From Neoceratodus forsteri (Eukaryota; Chordata; Ceratodontiformes; Ceratodontidae), in the NCBI GenBank assembly GCA_016271365.2, contig CM057458.1, positions 200,914,501 through 200,978,500 on the forward strand: DNA of 64,000 nucleotides, written 5' to 3'. The position numbers and the translations under genes were made by a program. The first letter of the stretch is position 1. Every line of letters starts with the position of its first letter. This document shows, one piece after another, positions 44,097 through 54,440 of this stretch. The notes under the pieces were generated by a model, which was not told where the DNA came from, ran no database searches, and saw nothing but the letters and a program-made list of their open reading frames with translations.

Positions 44097-46462
44097 CAGG
44101 GGAAGGGTTATAGAGACTAATAAGACAAAGCAAGCTTGTCTAATCTCTGTCACTGTCATTCTTCTCTGATGCTAGGCACATGAAGGCCTTGGAGAAGATC
44201 TCTCTGGACGGATTTTTTATAGATACATCTTTAATTCACAAAATGATCTCCTTGTGTCTGCAGAACTTCTACTCCCTATCACAGGTTAACTCCTCCCTCT
44301 AGCTGCAGTGCGTGGGTATGGATCACACCTATGTGACCTGTACTGCAGGCAGGCAAATCACCTCACCTGTATTAGCATAATGATCCTGCAATTCCCTTCC
44401 ACCTCTCCTGTTACATTTACAGTGCAGTTGGGTTGCTCAGATTTCAGATGTTAAATTCAGAATCTTTGGATTCCATTCCATATTTTTGGAATGCATAGCT
44501 GAAAATTCGTAATCCTAAACAAACCTAAACACACTGATGGAGGGTGAATTTCGGATTTTGGGATCTGATTACATTTCTGCATCAGACTACTTTTCCTCAG
44601 CTGGTACATCATACAAGTAGTTACTCTCAGCATGATAAAAAAGACATTACCCTTCCCCTGTTATTGTTTACCTCCTCCCTTGCCATTAGTGACTGAGTGT
44701 CTGTACTGGAGGGTTACACACACACACACACACACACACATATGATTTTTCAGATAAGGCAAGGCTGCTACAGTGGTTCCAGCTTCAGGTCCACCAGATC
44801 AAGAACAGTGCTCCGTCCTCCAACTATGTGGTATCCAACATTTTAATTATTCTGTCAGCTTGGTCCCTCCCACCATGTAGCCACTCTCACTCTAGTAGCC
44901 AACTAGCCACTACATGGGAGGGGACCTTTGCCAGGCCCAGCATGGTCCTCTCCCATTCTCTTCCCTCTCATTGGGACTCGCAAGTCTGATGCCTTCCCAG
45001 GCTCCCACCCCAGGCATGATGCAGTAGTCTCCCCTTGGTGTCCACTGGTAAATTGCAGTTAAAAAAAAAAAAATAGACAATTACCTTCGAAAGGCCCCAA
45101 TCCAGGCTCCGGTGTGGTCAGACCACCTTCACTTTCCCTGTGTGACCTGTGAAGCTTAGAGTCCAACTAGAACAAAAACACTGGGTAAGCACAACCACCA
45201 GATACCTAATACAGCATCAGGTTTTGTGGCTCCACTCAGAGTTTGTTTCAGTTAGCCACCTGAGCTTTCCCTGGTCACACTACGAAAGTGATTTCCATGT
45301 CAGTTGGATAAGGCAGAGTGGTTGTTTTTTTTTTTTTTTTACTTTGGATGGTAGTACTGGCTAAGGAGCCAGGCTAAGAGCAGTTGCTGGGGGTAATGTG
45401 GGCATCTCTCTGCCCACCATCTCCAATGTTTGTGTGTTTGCCAGGTGACTGGGGAGGGGGCTGCACATATGCACTGATGAGTTCTGTTACTGAGTGTTGC
45501 CAGCTGAGATGGAACTTGGTGCTAAAAAGATTAGAACCAGAGGATTTATTTCATCATGAGAGAATGTTGGATACCCTGTCTTGGACTGTAATGCATGGGG
45601 TATTGCAACTGACTGAAGAAGCTGACCCAGAACCAACCAACTGGACCCCATGGTTCCCATCACCTCTACAGCAACAGAGCAGCAGTCACTTAAGGACAAG
45701 TAAGGGTAGGGGAAGGGGAGGGGAGTCTTTATTTTTTTAACAACACACAAATTGACTTTTAGTTTAGTTTTGTCTCTGTATATGAGGTTTAACTAGGGAG
45801 TCAGATGAGATATCAGAAATCAGAATCCACGTCTGAACCTGATTCTGATGCCTTAATTGGCATCGAAACTGACTTGGAGCCAGGACCGGAATGTCTGATA
45901 TTCTGACAGATACTAATGGAATGAATTCCATAGAACCCGAGCAACCCTACAATAGAGTACCCTATGAATACAGCCTGATTATCACACCAGCCTTATCCTT
46001 TCTCCTGTATGATAGGTCAAGCCTATGGCTAGGCAAAATTCATGGATATGGCTTCCTCAACATTTTCACAAAATTCCACAATTTCCACAAAGATTCATGT
46101 AATTTTACTTAAAGTACTGACATTATTTTGCAATATTTGGCAGCATTTATCATGGGCATCCTTGAAGTAAGAGATTAAAAGGTTGACATGCATAGACTCC
46201 TTTTAAAGGTCTATGAATCTACCAAACTTAGTGACATTGTGTTCTTTAGTTTTAAAGTTACAGGGGCTTAAAATGTTACAGCTTACATGCAGTACTTAAA
46301 TGAAATTTAAATATTCCTGAAAGTCTGGCTTCATATAATGTGTGTCTGTTTAAAGGAAAACACAGGAAAAGGACCATCTTTCCCCAGCTGCTACAGCGTG
46401 CCTTATTAGTGCTTCGAGACAGTGGGGGAATTTTTTAAAAGTACCTCTAAATGCTTTTTTAA
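44097..46462. other. Mostly unassigned; microsatellite and small hairpin
   Basis: A (CA)n run at 44716-44741. A ~20-bp inverted pair at 44865-44885 and 44904-44923 (CCCTCCCACCATGTAG against CTACATGGGAGGGG). A-run at 45061-45073 and T-run at 45324-45340. The frame at 45384-45740 (118 codons) has no recognisable domain. No coding or transposon landmark is strong enough to name. Confidence 0.4.
44716..44741. repeat. (CA)n microsatellite
   Basis: About 13 uninterrupted CA units. Confidence 0.95.
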
Positions 46463-46669
46463 TGAGTGAAACAGTGAGCCACAACTTCTGTTTTTTATTG
46501 CTGGCAACCACAATCTCATGAGCAGCAGCGCACTTCCCTAGCTCATCTTATGTTAATATGTCCTGCCAACCAATGACTGAGATTGAAAAGGCATATTAGC
46601 ATAAAGTGAGCTAGGGAAGTGCATGGCTGCTGGTGAGATACCAGAAGTTGCATCTTGCTGTTTCACTCA
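46463..46669. mobile_element. Small palindromic (foldback/MITE-like) element
   Basis: Left arm 46463-46559 begins TGAGTGAAACAG, and the right arm 46591-46669 ends with its inverse CTGTTTCACTCA. Inside the arms GCACTTCCCTAGCTCATCTT matches the inverse of AAAGTGAGCTAGGGAAGTGC. The spacer is about 30 bp. The two arms differ by a small insertion in the left one. No coding capacity. A CR1 3' end begins at the very next base. Confidence 0.75.
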
Positions 46670-47478
46670 TAGAAACATAGAAACAGATGGTAGGCAGACA
46701 CAGACCACTTGGCCGATCCAGTCTGCCCTTTTTCATTGTGATTGCTTTTATTGCAGACCCTTCTAGGTCTACAACACGTTCTTTTCACCCCTTTCCTATC
46801 CCTTATGATTCTCCTCGTGCCTATCTCGGGCTTTTTTGAATCCCGTCACTGTTTTCACCCCCACTATCTCCACTGGAAGACTGTTCCAGGCATCCACCAC
46901 CCTTTCTGTGAAGAAGTAGCTGCACACATCTCTCCTGAACCTACCCCCTCCATATTCATATAGTGACCCCCTGTTCTAGAGCACCCTTTCCACCAAAAAT
47001 CACATCCTACCTGTACCTTATTCACTCTTATGAGATATTTAAAGGTCTCGATCATATCCTCCGTCTTCCTCCTCCTCTCCTCTAGGGTGTACATATTTAG
47101 TTCCTTTAGCTTCTCCTCATATGCTTTTGATACAGACCCTGCACCATCTTGGTAGCCTTCTTCTGGACTGCCTCTGCTCTGTTTCTGTCTTTCCTGAGAT
47201 GTGGTCTCCAAAACTGGACACAGTACTCCAAGTGAGGTCTTAGCAATGACCTATATAGGGGCAATACCACTTCCCTCTTCCTGTTGGTGATACCTCTAGC
47301 TATACACCCCAGCATCCCACTATCTCTCCTGATTGCTTTGTCACATTGTCTGGCCATGTTCAGGTCATCCAATATGATTACTCCAAGGTCCATTTCATGC
47401 TTGGTTGTTGCAAATATCTCCCCCCCATCTTGTACTCTACTCCTGGGTTTCTGTGACCCAAATTCATTACTTTGCAGG
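46670..47478 (-). mobile_element. CR1 3' end (copy F)
   Basis: The 3' octamers (reverse complement of TTTCTATG) lie at 46671-46685, followed on the minus strand by the C-terminal and post-RT coding region. Minus-strand 46864-47211 encodes KELNMYTLEERRRKTEDMIETFKYLIRVNKV; 47106-47450 encodes DLGVIILDDLNMARQCDKAIRRDSGMLGCIARGITNRKREVVLPLYRSLLRPHLEYCVQFW. It is truncated at ~47478, in the block corresponding to FNAKKCKVM. The subfamily differs from A and C. Confidence 0.85.
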
Positions 47479-48433
47479 GTGGAGATCTTGACAGGATACC
47501 TGGGATGAATGGGGGCTGCTGAGCAGCTACCAGGAGGGACTACTGGACTACCACAGGTACATTCTGTACTACAATAGGGAGTGTGTAAGGGAGGGAGGGT
47601 ATCACCAGTACCAGGGATGTGTTTTACATACAAATGTGGTTCTGGGCAGGAGGTGCATCTAGCACCAGGGATGCATTTTACATACGGATAGGGATTGGGC
47701 AAGGGGGTGCCAACAGCAGCAGAGGTGCATTTTACATGCAGGCAGGGATCAGGTGAGGGAGTGGGCACATTTTGTGTGGCTGTACTCAGCACCAGTCCTG
47801 TGTGGTGGGAGGGGGCACACAGCAATATGCACATTGATAAGAGCAGGGTTTCAGAAACATTACATAGCACTGCCATGGCAATCATTTAACACTTCCAGAA
47901 CCCTTTCAATGTAACAGTTCACCTTGTATGCAATAGGTTAACCTCATTTGCATGGGCACAGTGCTGTAATTTGTTTGACTGTGCTAACCACTTAGTGGCA
48001 AAGCTAAGTGAACTTTAAGTACGAGTGTTCATGCTTACAAGCAGTCAGCCATGCTATATCCCATTATTATGTACAGTGGTCACCACAGATAAGTTGATCA
48101 GTACTGAGGTACACTGCTCGGTGCCACACTGTACCACTCGGTGCCACTCATTGTGGCATGCCATAGTCATTATCTCAGTGCAGTATATTTGCTTCCGAGT
48201 GCAGTTCCTTAATAATCTACCCAGTGGTGACCACAACTTATCTAAGCCCCGAGGTGTCTGACCTTTTATTTTTCCACTTGTTTGCAGGTGCACCACCAGG
48301 TGGCATGGATTTTTCTGAAGATCACTGTCTCAGTAGTAACTTTGGCAGCAGTGTCCGAATTTACAGTGTGAGCAAAGTTTGCGAACTCCTTATTGCAGAT
48401 TACCCCCCCACCACCACCACCACACACACACAT
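47479..48433. other. No recognisable feature
   Basis: 47480-47830 contains three or four imperfect ~60-bp repeats with GTGCATTTTACATACA-like strings (at ~47623, 47665 and 47724). The rest is unassigned. (CA)/(CCA) microsatellite at 48402-48431. Confidence 0.45.
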
Positions 48434-49175
48434 ATGCATACACACTCACAAAAACACAAAACATGGATAATAACAAAGCCAAGTGGTGGTGGTCTCTCAT
48501 TTTCCATTCCTACAGAATGCCAGCAGCAGCTCAGCTCTTCAGGAAGAAACGGAGACCCTTCTCCCAGCTAACCCTATGGGAAACTGCATGTGCCTTTAAA
48601 GCAAAATTAGGCTGTTCCTGGAGACGTAGAAAACCTGGGGAAATGCTTAGGTTATTATTGCTAAAACAGACTTTATTGTGAAGTCACCCCCCCAGTTCAA
48701 TCTTTATCCTTTCAGTGCTGCCAGCAAAATACTTCCAGTTGTGAGTCCCTGGACCCGATGAGCTATCACTGTCTGCTGTCCTGTACCATATAACTAGTAA
48801 TGCATACACACTCACACAAACACAAAACATGAATAATAGCACAGCCAAGTGGTGGTGGTTTCTCGTTTTCCATTCCTACAGAATGCCGGCAGCAGCTCAG
48901 CCCTTCAGGAAGAAACAGAGACCCTTCTCCTGGCTAGCCCCATGGGAAACTGCTTGTGAATGCCTTTAAAGCAAATTCAGGCTGTTCCTGGAGACATAGA
49001 AAACCTGGGGAAATGTTCAGGTTATTATTACTAAAACAGACTTTATTTGTGAAGTTACCCCCCCCCAAAGTAAATCCCTTATCCTTCCAGCACTGCCAGT
49101 AAAATACTGCCAGTCATGAGTCCCTGGACCCACTGAGCTATCGCTGTCTGCAGTCTCGTACTGTATAACTAGTAA
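48434..49175 (+). repeat. 366-bp tandem duplication
   Basis: Unit 1 is 48434-48799 and unit 2 is 48800-49175. Both start ATGCATACACACTCACA and end TATAACTAGTAA. They share, in order, AAGTGGTGGTGG, CATTCCTACAGAATGCC, TTCAGGAAGAAAC, TGTTCCTGGAGAC and GTCCCTGGACCC. Similarity is high along the whole length, with mostly point differences. A simple local duplication. Confidence 0.92.
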
Positions 49176-51098
49176 AAATTTTAAGACAGTTATTTAAAGA
49201 AAACTCTCCAGATTTAGTTGCTTCCTAATTGTATTTTACAACAGAATACCATCATCTGAGGGCTAATCATTGGTTACCAGATGATGCTGTAAGTTACACA
49301 CCAGACTGAACGCCCTAGGTAGTGGGTGAGGTAAGAGAAACATCAGTGCATTAAAATATAGGGGGAAACTTTATTAACAATAATCTGCTGAATCCAAATC
49401 ATCATGTTTTGAGGGCATTGACTGTCAAACATAATCTAGTTCTTTCTCAGGGTGCTACCTGCCTCAGAGTTTAAACAATGAATTAAAAATCATATACTAG
49501 TTAATTAGATAAATACATTTCTTGGGGCCAGTTCTACCTAATTTGTTTTGCTGATTCCATTTTACAGAGACCACTGAGACTAGGGGATGCTTTTTCTCAC
49601 CTGTATTCCAGCACTACCATATAAATATTCATTGGGACAAGGTGTGCTGCTATGAGGTCTCCATTCTTCCGATGTTGGACCACTGTTCAGTTTGTAAACA
49701 GTAGCTATTACCTAGTATCCATAGCAGTTGATAGTATCCAAAATAATAAAAACAACAACAAAAAAATGATAAATAAATAAATAGAATAAAAAAGGTTTCC
49801 TTGCATTGTCCAGTGGTCCTCACCATCCCCTTTCTTTTTATTGTTACCCCTTTTTCTGTAGCAGTGGCCAGACACCTTCCATCCTTTTCTTCCCTCCTTA
49901 CCATGTCTCTGTATTGAAAACCTTCAATAATGCAATATTTATATTTTTATTAAACTATTATGTTAATGTTGTTTTATTTGTATTCTTATTATATTTTCTG
50001 GCTGGTTTTGGAATCTTAAAATAAATCTTTACCTATTTATTTATTTAAATGGCACCATGAAAAGAATACTGAGTTGAGAATAGCTCATTTAAATGTGCGT
50101 CCTAGAGAAAGAGAGGTAGTAAAAGCGTGCACAATAAAAACAAGCTACAGGTGCAAACACGGGAACACATAGAGAAATAACACAAGAACTGAGCATAATT
50201 AATAATTAATGTGCAAAAGGAGCAATATAACAATGTGCAGCAGAGAGTCCAAGGTACACTACTTGAATTAGAAAACTGTACTGTGGTACTGAAGTGCTGA
50301 GACCTCATACCCACATAGAGTACGTGAGTTGCAAAAAAATTGTCTTCACAGTTCAGAGTGCAATTTTAATTAAACACCAGCAAAACAGTGAGGAAAATGC
50401 AATATCCCTCTCTCTGGGGCGGAGGCACTAAATCGTCAACTCTGTGTCCCACTGTCTCCCTTTCAGTGCCCCCAAATTACCACGTACTGTATGAAGGACT
50501 GGACTGTGTGAGTGATGTGTATAGGCTGAAGTTGCATACTCAAAATTTGTTTAAAAAAAATTTATAATGTGCCTAGGTTTATTTCGTATTGATCTTAGTC
50601 CTTCCCCCACCTTTGTACTGTAATTTTTATTCTACGGTGATTAATCTGTCTTGCCTGTCTTTAAATGGGGCACTGCTACAGACTCATTCACCCTCCCCCA
50701 ACACACACTTAGAAGAAAAGTCTCCTGCTAGAGCAGTTTAGCCTCCATAGAAACTTGAGTGCATTGGGATGCCCAGCAATCAGTCACCATGACAACAGAT
50801 TGTCATTTAGTTGGACTGATTGATGTTTCCTCAGAGAAATGATTTGGGCCATTAAGGTTACTTGGAGGGTTGTTTGATTTCTCATCCATGGAATACTTGT
50901 TAAAATGATTAGATTGCATACCTGTTTGAGTCTTGATTCATCTTGAGCAATAACCGTATTTGTAAATGTTGCTGGCACATGTCATCTGCATTGAATTTGC
51001 ATTCACTAAGGTGTTTTAGATAGAAATAATCAATTTATCAAGTTTGGAGAAAGGGGAATAAGTAAACGGTGTTACATTAGGAAGGGCCAGAACAATAA
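49176..51098. other. No recognisable feature
   Basis: AT-rich with an (AAC)n/(AAAT)n-like stretch at 49740-49790. The frames at 49650-49904 and 49806-50024 are low-complexity and show no domain. Confidence 0.4.
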
Positions 51099-53072
51099 GG
51101 CCCAGATATTCAAAGGGGAAGCACCTGGCCCAACCCCGCATTGCCACCTGGTGGGATATTGAAAGGGTTGCCCAGAGCAGTGCAAATCCCGATGCACCAG
51201 GGCGCAATTTAATCATATGTGGTGCAGATGCAGGGGGCGTGCCCATGCATATGCAGCACATCCCAATATTCAGCCCAGGATGTGCAGTGCATATGCTGGC
51301 ATAACCCTGCATTGTGCCACATAGGGGGGCTCAAAGTTGAGCCCTGGAAAAGAAGGAACAAATCCTGCCACCCACAGGTGGGCTGCTGTATTGCAAGGCA
51401 TAACACAGCAGCCGCTTGCCGTGGGTAGCAACCTGCCCACCTAGAACACCATCCCTCAAGCACACACAACCCTGGTGGTCTAGTGGAAACCCCCTTGCCC
51501 GTATCTGCGATAACACAGTATATGTTAAGAAACACATCCCTGATAGTCTAGTGGTCCCCTGTGTCCCCGATTCCCCAGAAATAAAAGCCATGACCATCCC
51601 TGGTGGTCTAGTGGCCCCCCGCCCATTGTCGTGATCGTGGTAAAACCCCATGATAAAATGCCATGCTGATCCAGTGGTACCCCCACCCCTCCCACCGGCA
51701 CAGAGCCCCTTTGCCCACCCCACTCCCCCTGTCATCGGCAGGTGGCAGTATCCCACCCGCATACTGCCAGGCCACCTGCCGAATGACAGGTACAGTATGG
51801 ACTGTAAGCCCATTAGTCCCCAGTGTGGACCAATGGGCTTACGAGGCATACTGTACTAGACAGTCCAAAATCAGTGAATGGCTAGTCAGTGTCAGTGGCT
51901 CAGTAGGTAGCACACTCTCCTCTGAGGCCAGGAGATCAGAGGGCTGTGAGTTCAGTTCCCACACCTGGCACTTGGGTTAACATCCCAGTACTGACACTGT
52001 AGTGCAGCATGAGAGGGGTGCTGCACTTCTGAGGTGCCATCTTTCAGATGAGACGTTAAACCGAGGTCCCATCTTCCTGGATTGGTGGTAGTTCAGGTGG
52101 ATGTTAAAGATCCCATGGCACTTATCGAAAAGAGTAGGGGAATTTCCCCGGTGTGCTGGCCAAATTTCCCTCATTCACTAAAAATACCACCAACAGCTTA
52201 ATCTGGTTCAAGGTCAGTTGGCATTCATCTGTATCACCTTCCCCCAGGTTGTGCCTGAAAATAGGCAGGATTTTTCTAGTGCACTTACCTGGTCAACAAA
52301 AACTAAATAAAATTAAAAAAAAATTGGTGGGTGGCCAGGCGGTATGCGGTTGGGATGCTGCCACCCACTGATGATGGGAGGGAGCAGGGTGGACAAGGGG
52401 CTCTGTGTGGGTGGGGGGTGCTATTGGATCAGCAGGGCATTTCATTATGGGGTTTTACTGTGATTGTGGCAATGGGCGGGGGGCCACTAGACCACCAGGG
52501 ATGCTCATACTGACATTGATTGGGGAATCTGGGACTCAGATGGGAGGGGGGACCACTAGACCACCAGGGATGGTCATGGCTTTTATTTCTGGGGCATCAA
52601 GGACATGGGGGGCCACTAGACTACCAGGGATGTATTTCTTAAAATATACCACACGATCGTGGCTACAGGGCAGGGGATGCCCTGGGATCCCCACTGCCCA
52701 TGTCATGCTGTGCAGGGCACCAGGCACAAGTTGCTGGTCTGCCCTTTGCAAGGCATGCAAATGGGGCCATAATGACATGCAAATGGCCACATTTGCACTT
52801 TGCATATATTATGGCCTCATTTGCATGTCCCCGGCTGAATATCGTGGATGATGCACCTAGCCAGCACAACTGTACTTGCACTGGCGTATCCCCATGTTCC
52901 CTATCTGTGTTCTTGCGCTGGCACAGTGCCACTGCACCATGTGCAGTATGTGCACCGACCTTGCCATATTCAATGGTGCTGCACCATGGCGTATCACCAT
53001 TGAATATCACCTGGTCCTGGTCCTGGCACCCAGGCTTGCGCCACTGCCCGGTGCAGTCTGAATATCTGGGCC
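51099..53072. mobile_element. Large palindromic foldback element, Harbinger-like ends, SINE in its centre
   Basis: Terminal inverted repeats GGCCCAGATATTCA (51099-51112, inverse at 53059-53072; 14/14), flanked by TAA on both sides (51096-51098 and 53073-53075), as in PIF/Harbinger elements. The arms are ~680-740 bp and inverted over most of their length. For example, GTGGCAGTATCCCACCCGCA (~51744) pairs with TGCGGTTGGGATGCTGCCAC (~52345), and CACAGAGCCCC pairs with GGGGCTCTGTG. Each arm has three copies of a TCCCTGGTGGTCTAGTGG motif (51470, 51537, 51597 forward; 52484, 52553, 52613 inverted). The centre holds a small hairpin (~51798-51842) and a SINE (51885-52324). No transposase frame is present. 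Confidence 0.8.
51885..52324 (+). mobile_element. tRNA-derived SINE, full-length copy
   Basis: Head with A box TGGCTCAGTAGGTAGCAC (~51896) and B box GAGTTCAGTTCCC (~51948). Body with CAGATGAGACGTTAAACCGA and GATCCCATGGCACTTATCGA. 3' part GCACTTACCTGGTCAACAAA and an A-rich tail AAATAAAATTAAAAAAAAA. It is inserted in the loop between the arms of the foldback element. A second copy lacking the tRNA head is at 58039-58328 and is nearly identical (about ten differences over ~240 bp), so the family is young compared with the LINEs here. The body motif is widespread among vertebrate tRNA-SINEs; the family name is not assigned. Confidence 0.88.
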
Positions 53073-53075
53073 TAA

Positions 53076-53840
53076 GTCTAAACCAGGGATAGGTAAACTA
53101 AAACTTGTTGCTTCCAGGACTTTGTACAACTGAGATGTTTGCTTGCAGTGTAAATAAGTTGAAAATATTTTTAAGAGAGGTCCAGGATGCAGAAAAAAAA
53201 AAGTGTGTCTCGGAGGTAGAAAAAATATGTTTTATATGAGTATTCAAGATTGCAAATAGGGAGTCAGACAGCTATCGCCCCTTTTTTCCCCATATTCTTT
53301 GTCCAGGTGCACCATTCATTTACATGCTACTTAAGATGATTTGATGTTACTGCATATGTTCACTCAAGTAATAAAAAATAACACACAATGTGAAAAATAA
53401 AGGAACTAATAAATGGTAAAATGAGTATGCACAATTAAGCAAACTGTGCACTATACCTTGACAGGTCAAATTGATCACAGGCTGCTAACTGTGAATTGGT
53501 ATAAACTGCAGTGCACAATGCAACACACAGATATCTCAGCTCATTTAGAACATAAAGACATAAAGAATCGTTGACAGTTTCAACCAGATTTGCAACAGTT
53601 CATGAGTGACAGACTCATCTATTGGGAGCCGCCACAGAGTTCATCTGGCAGTGAAGCTGAGACTGCAATCCTTGATAGCCCCCCCCCAAAATCCTTTTGA
53701 TTCAACATGGTCCATGATAAATTATTTAAAAAAGGGACAACTTCAAAGAACACTGTATTAAAAATGATGGCAGCACAGGGGAAAATCACTGCACATATTT
53801 ATTAGGTTGTACAGCAAGTATATGTACTAATACTGCACTT
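53076..53840. other. No recognisable feature
   Basis: AT-rich, with a C-run at 53681-53687. Nothing assignable. Confidence 0.4.
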
Positions 53841-54440
53841 GGCCGGCAGCTGGCCATGGAGGTGAGAGGTGGGCAGTGTCAGTCACTGGCTGGGGATGGG
53901 TGGGGGTGCTGGGTGGGCTGGCACAGCTGGGTGAGAGCCACTAGACTGCCAGGAAACAGGAGTTCTCGTTATTGTTTATGTACAGTTTGGGGGTCACTAG
54001 GCTTACCAGAAATGGAATTCTCATTATTGTTTATGTATGTCCTGGGGCACCTATATTAACAGGCAAATGGGGATCTAAATGTTAATATACAGTTCAGGGG
54101 GCACTAGAATACCAGGGATACGGGACTGTATATTTAATATTTAACAGTTGGGGGTCCGCTAGACTACCAGGGCTGCCTGGGTCTCTGCCGCATTTGCAGC
54201 TGGTGATTAGGGGTTGAGGCATGGGTGGGGGGGATGCCCGTGCTGTCCCACTGCTGCAGCTTGTGACAAGCTCGCCAGATATACCTACAATTCAGCGTAT
54301 CTGGACGCATGTCGCAAGTCACAGGACTTAGCTACGAAGACCCTGCCCCTACTAGAATAGAGCACAGGGTCAATGTTGCAGGTGCGGGTGGCACAAGTTG
54401 CGTATGGCGGCAATCTACACCGCCCTTCTATAATCAGGCC
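53841..54440. mobile_element. Single arm of a related foldback element
   Basis: Four inverted copies of the CCACTAGACTACCAGGGA-type motif (53938, 53994, 54101, 54156), regularly spaced ~55-105 bp and separated by AT-rich ATTGTTTATGTACAG-like sequence, as in the right arms at 10640-11000 and 52480-52640. The right end reads TTCTATAATCAGGCCC, similar in form to foldback termini elsewhere here. The opposite arm is not found on the left, so this is a half element or an internal deletion. The left edge is arbitrary. Confidence 0.55.

Noticed and set aside
45384..45740. 118-codon frame with a possible secreted or host protein
   Set aside because: No recognisable domain, splice context or similarity that I can support.
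51470..51614. Functional tRNA-Glu genes or pseudogenes
   Set aside because: Only the first 17-18 nt match. Anticodon arm, B box and 3' acceptor strand are absent in every copy.
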